NCBI GenBank assembly: GCA_943371025.1
Contig: CALRTC020000005.1
Coordinates: 1-64,000 of the forward strand
Direction: 5' to 3'
Source: Niveispirillum sp943371025
GTDB lineage: Bacteria > Pseudomonadota > Alphaproteobacteria > Azospirillales > Azospirillaceae
DNA: 64,000 bases
Shown here: one piece after another, positions 53,075 to 60,598 of the stretch
Layout of the letters: every line of letters starts with the position of its first letter
Numbering within the stretch: the stretch's first letter is position 1
The notes under the pieces: model-generated
Told to the model about the DNA's origin: nothing
What the model saw: the letters and a program-made list of their open reading frames with translations, nothing else
The model's database searches: none
Translations under genes and position numbers: made by a program

Positions 53075-54016
53075 TCAGCCCGCCAGCAGCGTCTCCAGCT
53101 GCTGGGCATAGCCCGCCAGCCGGGCCTTCAGCGCTTCCAGCTTGGCCCGCTCATCGGCGCGCAGCTTGGCGACACCCTTGTCGGCCACGGCCTCAATCCC
53201 CGCCGACAGCCCCTCTTCCAGCTTGGGCAGGCTGGCGATGAACTTCTTTGCTGTGACATTTCTCACGGGTGCTTTGGCCGGGGCCGGCTCGGCGGCGCGT
53301 TGCAGGCGGGCGCGGTAATCGCGGGCCTCGCGCGCCGTCAGCCCATCCTTCTTGACCTTGAGCCATAGGCTCAATTGGTCAACCTCCTCCATGCGCGCCA
53401 GTTCCAGCAGCACGGCCTTGGGCAGGTCATTGTGTGACGTCACACATTCGCCACGGATGGTCGGGTGCAGCTTCAACAGGGTCAGCGTGGTGTTGACCTC
53501 TGTGCGCGACCGGCCCAGCAGGTCGCCCACCGCTTCCTGATTATACTCATGCGTCTCAATCAGGCGGCGGATGCCCTCGGCCTCTTCCACCGGCGACAGG
53601 TCGACGCGCTGCAAATTCTCGATCAGGGCGATCTGATCGGTATTGGCGTCGGTGGGCAGGATATGGGCCATGATCTTGGTCAGGCCGGCCATGCCCGCCG
53701 CCCGCCAGCGCCGCTCACCCGCCACCAGCAGGAAGCGCTTGGGCTCCGTCGGGTGCGCCTGCACCAGGATGGGCGACAGCTGCCCCACCTCGCGCAGGGA
53801 GAAGGCCAGCGCCTGCAGCTCCTCCGCGTCGAAATGCCGACGCGGCTGGTGCGGGTTGGGCTCCACATCGGTCAGGCGCAGCAGCACCGTATCGCGCAAA
53901 CCTTCGGCCGTGCCGAAGATCAGGTCGGCACCCGGCCGTTCCAGGCTTTCGCCGATGGACTTGGCCACGGGCTGCTGGGCGCTGGTCCCGCCCGGCTTGC
54001 GCCAGTTCTTAACCAT
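53075..54016 (-). CDS. parB: ParB/Spo0J-type partition protein
   Basis: 313-residue centromere-binding CTPase-type protein for replicon segregation. N-terminal ParB core LRLTDVEPNPHQPRRHFDAEELQALAFSLREVGQLSPILVQ and LVAGERRWRAAGMAGLTKI (the GERRWRA motif), then IALIENLQRVDLSPVEEAEGIRRLIETHEYNQEAVGDLLGRSRTEVNTTLTLLKLHP (HTH) and a C-terminal dimerisation helix. Overlaps parA by 8 bp. A parS-like palindrome lies inside the gene, encoding CVTSH. Confidence 0.95.
   Translation of the reverse strand: MVKNWRKPGGTSAQQPVAKSIGESLERPGADLIFGTAEGLRDTVLLRLTDVEPNPHQPRRHFDAEELQALAFSLREVGQLSPILVQAHPTEPKRFLLVAGERRWRAAGMAGLTKIMAHILPTDANTDQIALIENLQRVDLSPVEEAEGIRRLIETHEYNQEAVGDLLGRSRTEVNTTLTLLKLHPTIRGECVTSHNDLPKAVLLELARMEEVDQLSLWLKVKKDGLTAREARDYRARLQRAAEPAPAKAPVRNVTAKKFIASLPKLEEGLSAGIEAVADKGVAKLRADERAKLEALKARLAGYAQQLETLLAG
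53431..53446. promoter_or_regulatory. parS-like palindrome inside parB
   Basis: Perfect 16-bp palindrome TGTGTGACGTCACACA. Identical 16-mers occur at 55128-55143 and 55198-55213, flanking the parA upstream region. Three exact copies around parAB point to the ParB-binding centromere. Confidence 0.75.
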
Positions 54017-54959
54017 TGACGATCTCCTGCGCCAGGGTGCGGTACACGCCGATCGGGTGGTTCTTGGGCAGCATCTTCAGCGGCACGGCCCCGGCATAGG
54101 TCGCCTGGTCGATCTCCGTCGACCGTGCCACGGGCGGGAAGATGCGGGCCTTGTCGCCCAGGCTTTCCTGCAGGTCGGCCAGCACCTGCTGTTCCACCGC
54201 GAAATTGCGGTTGAACATGGTGGGCAGCACGCCCAGCACCTTCAGGCTGGGATTCTGCCGGCGCTGGATCTTCGATACCGTGTCGAAGATCAGCGGGATG
54301 CCGCGCACGTCATAGCGGCTGGCCTTGGTCGGGATCAGCAGATAATCGGCCGCGATCAGGGCGGTGACGGTGATCAGCGCCAGTTCGGGCGGGCAGTCGA
54401 TGACGATATAATCATATTCGCGCAGCACCTCCGACAGCTTCTCGCGCAGCACATAGCGCCCGTCATCGGGGTCCAGCAGGATCTTGATCTGCGCCTCGGC
54501 CAGGGCGATGGTGCAGGGCAGCAGATCATAGCCGTCGCATTTGACGATGGCGTCATGAATGTCGGTTTGGCCGAACAGCACATCCTCCAGCCCGCCCTTG
54601 CGGTCCTGCACCTCCAGCGGGTCGATGCCGGACCCTTCCGTGGCCGTGGCCTGCTGGTCGGCATCGACGACCAGCACCTTCTTGCTCAACTCGCCCAGGG
54701 CATAACCCAGGTTCAGGGTCGTGGTGGTCTTGCCCACCCCGCCCTTCTGGTTGGCCACGGCGATGATGCAGGCCGTACGCTGGCTGGCGGCGGCCAGGAA
54801 TTCCGCCACGCGCACGGGCAGGCGCTCCGCACCGGATTCCCAGCGGCTGATGGTGGCATTGTCATATTTGCGGCCCAGCTTGGCATTGACCCAAGCGGCA
54901 AAGGCGGCTTGGCTTTCGCCACGGCGTTCACGGAATTGGCGCAGTTCATCGGGGGTCAT
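54009..54959 (-). CDS. parA: ParA partition ATPase with N-terminal helix-turn-helix (type Ia)
   Basis: 316-residue Walker-type ATPase moving the ParB-parS complex over the nucleoid. The N-terminal 60 residues form an XRE-like HTH (TPDELRQFRERRGESQAAFAAWVNAKLGRKYDNATISRWESGAERLPVRVAEFL), then deviant Walker A VANQKGGVGKTTTTLNLGYAL at about 68-88, VLVVDADQQATAT, and DYIVIDCPPELALITVTALIAADYLLIPTKAS. The HTH implies autorepression of parAB. Start ATG 54959. Upstream lie two parS-like palindromes and an iteron. Confidence 0.95.
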   Translation of the reverse strand: MTPDELRQFRERRGESQAAFAAWVNAKLGRKYDNATISRWESGAERLPVRVAEFLAAASQRTACIIAVANQKGGVGKTTTTLNLGYALGELSKKVLVVDADQQATATEGSGIDPLEVQDRKGGLEDVLFGQTDIHDAIVKCDGYDLLPCTIALAEAQIKILLDPDDGRYVLREKLSEVLREYDYIVIDCPPELALITVTALIAADYLLIPTKASRYDVRGIPLIFDTVSKIQRRQNPSLKVLGVLPTMFNRNFAVEQQVLADLQESLGDKARIFPPVARSTEIDQATYAGAVPLKMLPKNHPIGVYRTLAQEIVNG

Positions 54960-55126
54960 GGCACCGGTCCATGGGAGGAATTTGAGGCATTGAGAATTGG
55001 CTCAAATCCCGGTCGGCGTCAATGGAAAGCTGCGATTTTGCCACGATGCGGGCAGTTGCGCGCGGACCGGCATCCTCGCGCACATGCGCCCCCGTAATAA
55101 AGTGCCGGACTGCCGCCCATGCGGCC

Positions 55127-55144
55127 CTGTGTGACGTCACACAG
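55127..55144. promoter_or_regulatory. parS-like palindrome upstream of parA (18 bp)
   Basis: CTGTGTGACGTCACACAG, a perfect 18-bp palindrome, about 170 bp upstream of the parA start. Its 16-bp core equals those at 53431 and 55198. Confidence 0.8.
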
Positions 55145-55153
55145 TCGGCGTTA

Positions 55154-55171
55154 CTGTGCCGGATCGCACGC
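55154..55171 (+). repeat. Isolated iteron between two parS-like sites
   Basis: CTGTGCCGGATCGCACGC differs at only two or three bases from the best origin iterons, yet lies 4 kb from the main array. Placed between the palindromes at 55127 and 55198. Confidence 0.7.
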
Positions 55172-55197
55172 CCCCAAATCCGTCTCGGCCGGCCGCC

Positions 55198-55213
55198 TGT
55201 GTGACGTCACACA
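55198..55213. promoter_or_regulatory. parS-like palindrome, third copy
   Basis: TGTGTGACGTCACACA, identical to the copies at 53431 and 55128, 70 bp from the latter. Confidence 0.8.
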
Positions 55214-55366
55214 CCGGCTTCGGCTGCAGCGCTGGCACCCTGGGTCCCGGTCCTGTCGCCGGGCCACCCATGTTCAGCCGTTTCGGCTGTCCCGCCCTGG
55301 CATGCTGGTTCCAGCAGCGAACGATGCCGCCGGCACAGGACCGGCACCAAGCGGAGGGAAGCCACC

Positions 55367-56590
55367 ATGGATATGCGAGCCACGATCGGCGCCGATGCCA
55401 TCGCCGTGGAAAGGCAATGGTGCGCACGCAATTACAAGCCGTTGCCCGTCGTCATCGCCCGCGCCCAGGGCGTGTGGATGTGGGATGCCGATGGTCACCG
55501 CTATCTGGACATGATGAGCGCCTATTCCGCCGTCAATGTCGGTCATGCCCATCCGCGCATCCTGCGGGCGCTGAGCGCACAGGCCTCGCGCGTCGCCGTC
55601 ATCTCGCGTGCCTTCCACAGCGACCAGCTGGGCCCGTTCCTGGCCCGTCTGTGCGCGCTGACCGGGCTGGATGGCGCCTGCCCCATGAATACCGGCGCCG
55701 AAGCGGTGGAGACGGCGATCAAGGCCGCCCGCCGCTGGGGCTACAAGGTCAAGGGCATCGAAGAGGGAAGGGCCGAGATCCTGGTGGCGGAGGGCAACTT
55801 CCACGGCCGCACCACCACCATTGTCGGCTTCTCGTCGGAGCCTGCCTATCGCGATGGCTTCGGCCCCTTCGCCCCCGGCTTCCGGCTGGTGCCCTATGGC
55901 GATGCCGATGCCATGGAAGCGGCCATCACCCCCGATACGGCCGCCATCCTGGTGGAACCGATCCAGGGGGAGGCCGGCATCGTGGTGCCGCCGGTGGGAT
56001 ATCTGCGGCGGCTGCGGCAGATCTGTGACCGCCACAATGTCCTGCTGATCCTGGACGAGATCCAGTCAGGCCTGGGCCGCACCGGCCGCTGGTTCGCGCA
56101 TCAGCATGAAGGCATCCGCCCCGATGGTCTGTGCCTGGGCAAGGCCCTGGGCGGCGGGGTGCTGCCCGTGTCGGCCTTTGTGGCGCGGCGCGATGTCGTC
56201 GACATGTTCGTGCCGGGCAACCACGGCTCCACCTTCGGCGGCAATCCGCTGGCCGCTGCCGTCGGTCTGGCGGCGCTGGATGTGATCGCCGATGAAGGGC
56301 TGGTGGAACGCTCGGCCGAGCTGGGTGCCCACATGATGGCCCGCCTGCGCGGCCTGAACAGCCCGGCCATCACCGCCGTGCGCGGGCAGGGCCTGTGGGT
56401 GGGGGTGGAGATCGATCCCGCCATCGCCACGGCCCGGCATGTCTGTGAATTGCTGATGGGGCAGGGGGTCCTGTCGAAGGAGACGCATGACACGGTCATC
56501 CGCTTCGCCCCGCCCCTGGTCATCACGCGTGAAGAATTGGACTGGGCCATTGACCGTTTCGCGGCGGTTCTGGTCGGCCTGACCGCCTGA
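55367..56590 (+). CDS. rocD: Ornithine aminotransferase
   Basis: PLP enzyme converting ornithine to glutamate semialdehyde in arginine catabolism. 407 residues. Class-III aminotransferase marks: AQGVWMWDADGHRYLDMMSAYSAVNVGHAHPRI, MNTGAEAVETAIKAARRWGY, GNFHGRTTTIVGFSS, PIQGEAGI, LLILDEIQSGLGRTGRWFAHQHEGIRPDGLCLGKALGGG (PLP Lys in LGKALGGG) and HGSTFGGNPLAAAVG. Highly typical of RocD. ATG at 55367 has GGAGGGAA upstream. Followed within about 40 bp by the arginase gene, so the operon runs arginine to ornithine to glutamate semialdehyde. Confidence 0.95.
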   Translation: MDMRATIGADAIAVERQWCARNYKPLPVVIARAQGVWMWDADGHRYLDMMSAYSAVNVGHAHPRILRALSAQASRVAVISRAFHSDQLGPFLARLCALTGLDGACPMNTGAEAVETAIKAARRWGYKVKGIEEGRAEILVAEGNFHGRTTTIVGFSSEPAYRDGFGPFAPGFRLVPYGDADAMEAAITPDTAAILVEPIQGEAGIVVPPVGYLRRLRQICDRHNVLLILDEIQSGLGRTGRWFAHQHEGIRPDGLCLGKALGGGVLPVSAFVARRDVVDMFVPGNHGSTFGGNPLAAAVGLAALDVIADEGLVERSAELGAHMMARLRGLNSPAITAVRGQGLWVGVEIDPAIATARHVCELLMGQGVLSKETHDTVIRFAPPLVITREELDWAIDRFAAVLVGLTA

Positions 56591-56629
56591 TCCAACCCGA
56601 TGAACGACATACAGAAGAAAGAGAATGCA

Positions 56630-57544
56630 ATGAGCGGCTGGTACGGCTTCATCGGGGTGCCCACGGATGTCGGCAATGTCGCCTGTGGTGCGGCAGAGGG
56701 GCCGGCGGCCCTGCGCGCCCATGGCCTGCCGCGCCGCATGGGGCTGGTCGACCGGGGTGATGTGCAGGGCCCCGCCTATGATGGCACCCGCGACGCCACG
56801 GGCAGCCGCAGCGTGAAGGAAACGGCCTCCTGGTGTGCCGGCGTGCGCGATGCCGTGGCCGGAATCTTCGCCGATGGCGGCTTCCCCATCATGGCGGGGG
56901 GGGACCATGCCATGGCCCTGGGCTCCATCGCTGCGGCGGCGGCCCATGCCCGCGCCGCGCGCCAGCCGCTTTACGTGCTCTGGTTCGATGCGCATCCGGA
57001 TTTCAACACGCCGGAAACCTCGCCGTCCGGCAACACCCATGGCTATCCGGCGGCGGCGGCCTGCGGCATCGGCCATCCCTCCCTGCTGAAGGTGGGGGCC
57101 TTCACGCCCCTGCTGCGGCCTGACCGTCTGGTGCAGTTCGGCATCCGCGACATTGATGCGGGGGAGAGGGCGAACCTGCAGCGCTCCGGCATCGAATTCC
57201 ACGAAATGGATTATGTGCGCGAACGCGGCCTGGCCGCCCTGGTGGCGCATACGGTCAGCCGTATTCAGGCGGCGGGCGGCGGTCATATCCATGTCAGCTT
57301 CGATATCGATGCGCTGGACCCGTCCGTGGCGCCGGGCGTGGGCACGCCCGTTCCGGGTGGCCTGACCCTGCCGGAATGTGTGGCGGCCCTGCGCGTCCTG
57401 GGCCAGTCCGGCTTGGTGCAATCACTGGATGTGGTCGAATATGCCGCGACCCAGGATGAAGGTGCCGCCACGGCCGTGGTGGTGGAACAGCTGCTGGCCG
57501 GCTTCATGGCCGGACAGGCGCAGGAACGGGCGCTGGTGGCGTAA
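56630..57544 (+). CDS. rocF: Arginase
   Basis: Manganese enzyme hydrolysing arginine to ornithine and urea. 304 residues from the preferred start. Metal motifs GGDHAMALGS, WFDAHPDFNTPETSPSGNTHGYPAAAACG and SFDIDALDPSVAPGVGTPVPGGL are complete. The frame also opens at ATG 56600, giving ten extra lysine-rich residues; I prefer ATG 56630, which has a purine-rich GAAAGAG ahead and matches family length. The gene follows rocD closely and precedes an Lrp-type regulator in the same direction. Confidence 0.93.
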   Translation: MSGWYGFIGVPTDVGNVACGAAEGPAALRAHGLPRRMGLVDRGDVQGPAYDGTRDATGSRSVKETASWCAGVRDAVAGIFADGGFPIMAGGDHAMALGSIAAAAAHARAARQPLYVLWFDAHPDFNTPETSPSGNTHGYPAAAACGIGHPSLLKVGAFTPLLRPDRLVQFGIRDIDAGERANLQRSGIEFHEMDYVRERGLAALVAHTVSRIQAAGGGHIHVSFDIDALDPSVAPGVGTPVPGGLTLPECVAALRVLGQSGLVQSLDVVEYAATQDEGAATAVVVEQLLAGFMAGQAQERALVA

Positions 57545-57578
57545 CGCTTCACCCCGATAAGCGACGGTTCCGGTAATG

Positions 57579-57605
57579 TCGGGGTTCGGCTTTGCCGCAC
57601 CCCGA
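57579..57605. terminator. Hairpin after the arginase gene
   Basis: Arms TCGGGGT (57579-57585) and ACCCCGA (57599-57605) enclose a smaller CGGC/GCCG stem. It lies about 35 bp past the arginase stop. No T-run follows, so termination, if any, would need Rho. Confidence 0.4.
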
Positions 57606-57703
57606 CCGATGCCGACGGGCCATCAATCACAATCTCATGCCCTTGGTATAAAGCGGCCGGGCCTGCTAGGGTTGAACAATCCCGCCACCACCCAGATCCC
57701 CCC

Positions 57704-58183
57704 ATGCGCCGCCGCCTTGATCAGATCGACCTGCGTATCCTGGCCGAACTTCAGGCCGATGGCCGCATCACCAACCAGGCCCTGTCGGAACGGGTGGGGC
57801 TGTCGGCGCGGCCCTGCCTGGACCGGGTGCGCCGGCTGGAACGGGAAGGGCTGATCCTGCGCTATCAGGCGGTGCTGGATGTACGCAAGCTGCAAAGCTG
57901 TATCACCGTCCTGGCCCAGATCGCCCTGGAACATCACGGCCGCCACGGGCGGCAGCTGTTCGAACGAAGGCTGGCCAATACGCCGGAAGTCATCGAATGT
58001 TTCGAGGTCAGCGGTGAATTCGACTATATCGCCAAGCTGATCTGTCCCGACGTCGATGCCTATCAGGAACTGACCCAGGGCTGGATCGACGATACCGAAC
58101 TGGGCGTCAGCCGGGTGACCAGCAATATCGTCCTGCGCCCTGTGCGCGACCAGGCGCCCGTGCCGCTGTTCGAGCGGGAGTAA
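57704..58183 (+). CDS. Lrp/AsnC-family transcriptional regulator
   Basis: 159-residue feast/famine regulator. N-terminal HTH (LDQIDLRILAELQADGRITNQALSERVGLSARPCLDRVRRLEREGLILRYQAVLD) and a RAM ligand domain (ITVLAQIALEHHGRHGRQLFERRLANTPEVIECFEVSGEFDYIAKLICPDVDAYQELTQGWID). By position and family, it probably senses an amino acid such as arginine or ornithine and controls rocDF. It has its own 160-bp upstream gap, so it may be transcribed separately. Confidence 0.93.
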   Translation: MRRRLDQIDLRILAELQADGRITNQALSERVGLSARPCLDRVRRLEREGLILRYQAVLDVRKLQSCITVLAQIALEHHGRHGRQLFERRLANTPEVIECFEVSGEFDYIAKLICPDVDAYQELTQGWIDDTELGVSRVTSNIVLRPVRDQAPVPLFERE

Positions 58184-58192
58184 GACCAATCT

Positions 58193-58256
58193 GCCGGATG
58201 GCGGCGCCGGCGATTGAAGGGCTGGAAATATTGACCATCGGTCAAGATTTCCAGCC
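58193..58256 (+). repeat. Dispersed multi-hairpin element, copy E (truncated)
   Basis: Retains the end of the core (GCCGGATGGCGGCGCCGGCGATTGA) and a trailing hairpin with 17-bp arms (58220-58236 and 58240-58256, GGCTGGAAATATTGACC and near-complement, one mismatch). Located just after the Lrp gene stop. Confidence 0.78.
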
Positions 58257-58285
58257 GCTGGTATAATCGCGCCACCGCCCCTGTA

Positions 58286-58302
58286 TTGATAGTGATTATC
58301 AA
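58286..58302. promoter_or_regulatory. Fur-box-like inverted repeat upstream of the small porin
   Basis: Perfect arms TTGATA/TATCAA around GTGAT in an AT-rich patch. The region GATAGTGATTATCAATTCG agrees at about 13 of 19 positions with the classical Fur box. 132 bp upstream of the porin ATG. Confidence 0.4.
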
Positions 58303-58434
58303 TTCGGTCTATTCTGCCGTTATATCCCAATGAACTGTGTATTCGTGCCAGCGACTTTGGTCATTTACGCCGGTCCTTCCACGGGACACCGCTAAAATGC
58401 GGTTCTGGCGTAATAAGAAAAAAGGTTGTGGCGG

Positions 58435-59121
58435 ATGGCACGGTTGCGGGCATTTTCCCTGGCGCTGCTGGCGGCATTGTGGACGGCTCCGGCCTTGGCG
58501 GATGTCGAGGCGTCGGTCGGTCTGGTCAGCGACTATGTCAACAAGGGCATTTCCGACTCCGATGGCCACGCCGCCTTTCAGGGCTCCGTCACCTGGATGC
58601 ATGGCACAGGCTTCTTCCTGGGCCTGGACGGCACCACGGTCGATTACAATGACGGCACCGATGCCGAACTGGCCTTCAGCGGCGGCTATCAGTGGCAATG
58701 GGACGACGTGACCCTGGCCGCGGGCATCACCCGCACCCATTATACCGGCGCGCCCAAGGGGGCGGGGCTGGATCTGTGGGAATTCGGCCTGACGGGCCAT
58801 TGGGACATGGGCGAGACCCAGGGAGAGGCGGAATTCGTCTACAGCCCCGATGATGGCGGGGCAGGGGACGCGCTGTATCAGCGTCTGGCCCTGACGGTCC
58901 CGCTGGTCGACCGCGTCTCCATCACCCCGCATATTGCCCATCAATGGTATCAGAGGAAGGATGTGGGCGGCCCCGCCTACTGGCATTACGGTGCCGACCT
59001 TTCCTATGACTGGGACCCCGCCACCTTTGGCGTGGCCTTCACCGACACCAGCCTGGACCACGAGGCCGGCTGCCTGTGCGGTGCCCGTGTGTCGGCCTAT
59101 GTGACGGTGACGTTCCAGTAA
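58435..59121 (+). CDS. TorF-family putative porin (CHP02001/Gcw_chp type)
   Basis: 228-residue small outer-membrane beta-barrel. A signal peptide (1-22, ARLRAFSLALLAALWTAPALA) precedes DVEASVGLVSDYVNKGISDSDGHAAFQGSVTW, the recognisable start of this family, and alternating aromatic strands follow, ending in a terminal ...YVTVTFQ rather than Phe. ATG 58435 (nine bases after AAAGG) starts the signal peptide directly; a TTG nine bases earlier is possible. Function of the family is poorly known; a role in metal or nutrient passage is suggested only by the Fur-like site upstream. Confidence 0.85.
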   Translation: MARLRAFSLALLAALWTAPALADVEASVGLVSDYVNKGISDSDGHAAFQGSVTWMHGTGFFLGLDGTTVDYNDGTDAELAFSGGYQWQWDDVTLAAGITRTHYTGAPKGAGLDLWEFGLTGHWDMGETQGEAEFVYSPDDGGAGDALYQRLALTVPLVDRVSITPHIAHQWYQRKDVGGPAYWHYGADLSYDWDPATFGVAFTDTSLDHEAGCLCGARVSAYVTVTFQ

Positions 59122-59175
59122 GCGGGGCAGAATTTTAGCGCTGGTCGGGTTTACGCTGGAACATCCACCACCATC

Positions 59176-59189
59176 ACTTCGCGAAGTGG
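59176..59189. repeat. Perfect 14-bp palindrome between porin and envelope protein genes
   Basis: CACTTCGCGAAGTG, in the 115-bp gap between convergent genes. A short 3'-end hairpin or protein site; nothing more can be said. Confidence 0.4.
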
Positions 59190-59236
59190 GGAGAGGGAGG
59201 GTGAGCGAAAGCCCGCTGATCCCACACCCCAGCTTC

Positions 59237-60598
59237 TCAATGCCCTTCGACCCGCCGCAGCCTGATTTCCGCGTCGCCGGTGCCCGTCAGGACCAGGGCG
59301 CCATCCTCCCCGATCGTGTGGCGCTGCACGCCACGCAGTGCTGTCAGGAAGGCCTGCTCGGTCTGCATCAGCTCGCGTGGGCAGGCCATCATGGTGCTGG
59401 CCCCCGTGCGGCTGGCGATGGTCAGGCCGGTAATATCGGCGCGATAGCGGGCGATATAGCGGTTGCAGCCGGAACTGCCCACGACATCGCCATTGGGCAT
59501 GAACCGCATGCTCAGTTCAGCCCCTGCCGGCGCTGGCGATCCCGACAGCGCCTCCACCCGCCAGCTTCCCTGCTGCAGAACGCTGGCCGGTGCGCCACCA
59601 CAGCCTTGCAGAACCTGATCTCCGCGTTCCAGCGTCACCTTGTCGGGCAGCGGCACGGATGTGCGTTCATCCAGGCAGATACCGGGGTTGATGGTCACCC
59701 TCAAAGGGTCGTCGCCCAGGCGGGTGACATAGCGATAGCCATCGGCCAGCAATTGCCGCTCGGGCAAGGAAAACCGCGCCACTTCCGACGTTCCTGTGCC
59801 AAATCTCACGAGGTCGACATACCCCTCCTCCAGGCGCAGCGTCCAGGCGGGGCCATAGCCGCGCGCCTCATAGACGGGGCCGTCCGCGCCGTTGGTGTCG
59901 GTTTCAATGCATTCCGGATCCGCCCGTCCGTCGATGGTCAGGTGGGCGTTGCGGCCCTTGTTCCAGAATTCGATCGACTGCCCGCCGATCGTCCCGGTGA
60001 AGCGCGCACCGGAGGCGGCCAGGGCCTGCGGCAGGAAACCGGTGCCGCCATCATAGTCCAGGTCGACGCCGCCATCGTGGAAGCGGGCGATGACCTGCCG
60101 CTCCCCGCACTGGAAGATGCTGCGGTCGGCCGGCACATCGGCAGCGGCGGCCGGCCCCGCCGCCGGGGCCCGCGTCAGCCACAGCGTGCCCAGATTGGCC
60201 AGGCTTTCGTCCGGATCGATGATATGGGCGCTCTGGATCGACCAGAGCGGCCGTCCCTGGCCGTCATGGATGATGGCACGCAGGGCATAGCGCACGCCTT
60301 GCTTCAGGCGGCCGGCGGCGGCTGTCAGCCGGAAGCGCAGGGGAACCTGCTGCCCGGCCAGATCGATGCGGCTGCGGGCCAGCGTGGGGGCGTCGGGGCC
60401 GGCGTCGGCCCCCTGTTCGCTCAAGGTGACCAGAAGGGTGGCGCCCACGGGCAGGGCCACGCGCTCACGGTAGGTCAGTTCGCCGATGATGGTGACCAGT
60501 GGCCGCGCGGCCGTCACGTTGTCGGTGCCGGCGCCGATGGCTGGATGGACCAGCAGCAGCCCCGTCATCAGGCAGCCCATAACCCGCCATGCCCGCAT
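59237..60598 (-). CDS. Exported three-domain envelope protein (YbaY-like, MliC-like, META/HslJ)
   Basis: 453-residue periplasmic or membrane-attached protein. Signal peptide (1-23, MRAWRVMGCLMTGLLLVHPAIGA). About 35-140 is YbaY-like (VTIIGELTYRERVALPVGATLLVTLSEQGADAG). About 165-235 is MliC-like lysozyme-inhibitor sequence (IFQCGERQVIARFHDGGVDLDYDGG... AHLTIDGRA). About 340-450 is a META/HslJ domain (GSWRVEALSGSPAPAGAELSMRFMPNGDVVGSSGCNRYIARY...TGASTMMACPRELM). ATG 60598 has AGAGGAG upstream; the longer frame to 61249 is rejected. Likely counters lysozyme or envelope stress. It has no lipobox at the cleavage site. Confidence 0.82.
   Translation of the reverse strand: MRAWRVMGCLMTGLLLVHPAIGAGTDNVTAARPLVTIIGELTYRERVALPVGATLLVTLSEQGADAGPDAPTLARSRIDLAGQQVPLRFRLTAAAGRLKQGVRYALRAIIHDGQGRPLWSIQSAHIIDPDESLANLGTLWLTRAPAAGPAAAADVPADRSIFQCGERQVIARFHDGGVDLDYDGGTGFLPQALAASGARFTGTIGGQSIEFWNKGRNAHLTIDGRADPECIETDTNGADGPVYEARGYGPAWTLRLEEGYVDLVRFGTGTSEVARFSLPERQLLADGYRYVTRLGDDPLRVTINPGICLDERTSVPLPDKVTLERGDQVLQGCGGAPASVLQQGSWRVEALSGSPAPAGAELSMRFMPNGDVVGSSGCNRYIARYRADITGLTIASRTGASTMMACPRELMQTEQAFLTALRGVQRHTIGEDGALVLTGTGDAEIRLRRVEGH
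59794..59811. repeat. Iteron-like sequence inside the envelope protein gene
   Basis: CTGTGCCAAATCTCACGA matches the origin iteron form at 51020 at 15 of 18 positions, 8.6 kb from the array. May be chance. Confidence 0.3.

Larger units (their letters stand above)
54960..55366. other. Intergenic region between parA and rocD with partition and iteron sites
   Basis: About 400 bp. The two palindromes and the iteron between them (55127-55213) are the only structures I can support. The remainder should contain the divergent promoters of parA and rocD but shows no clear -35/-10 pair. Confidence 0.5.
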
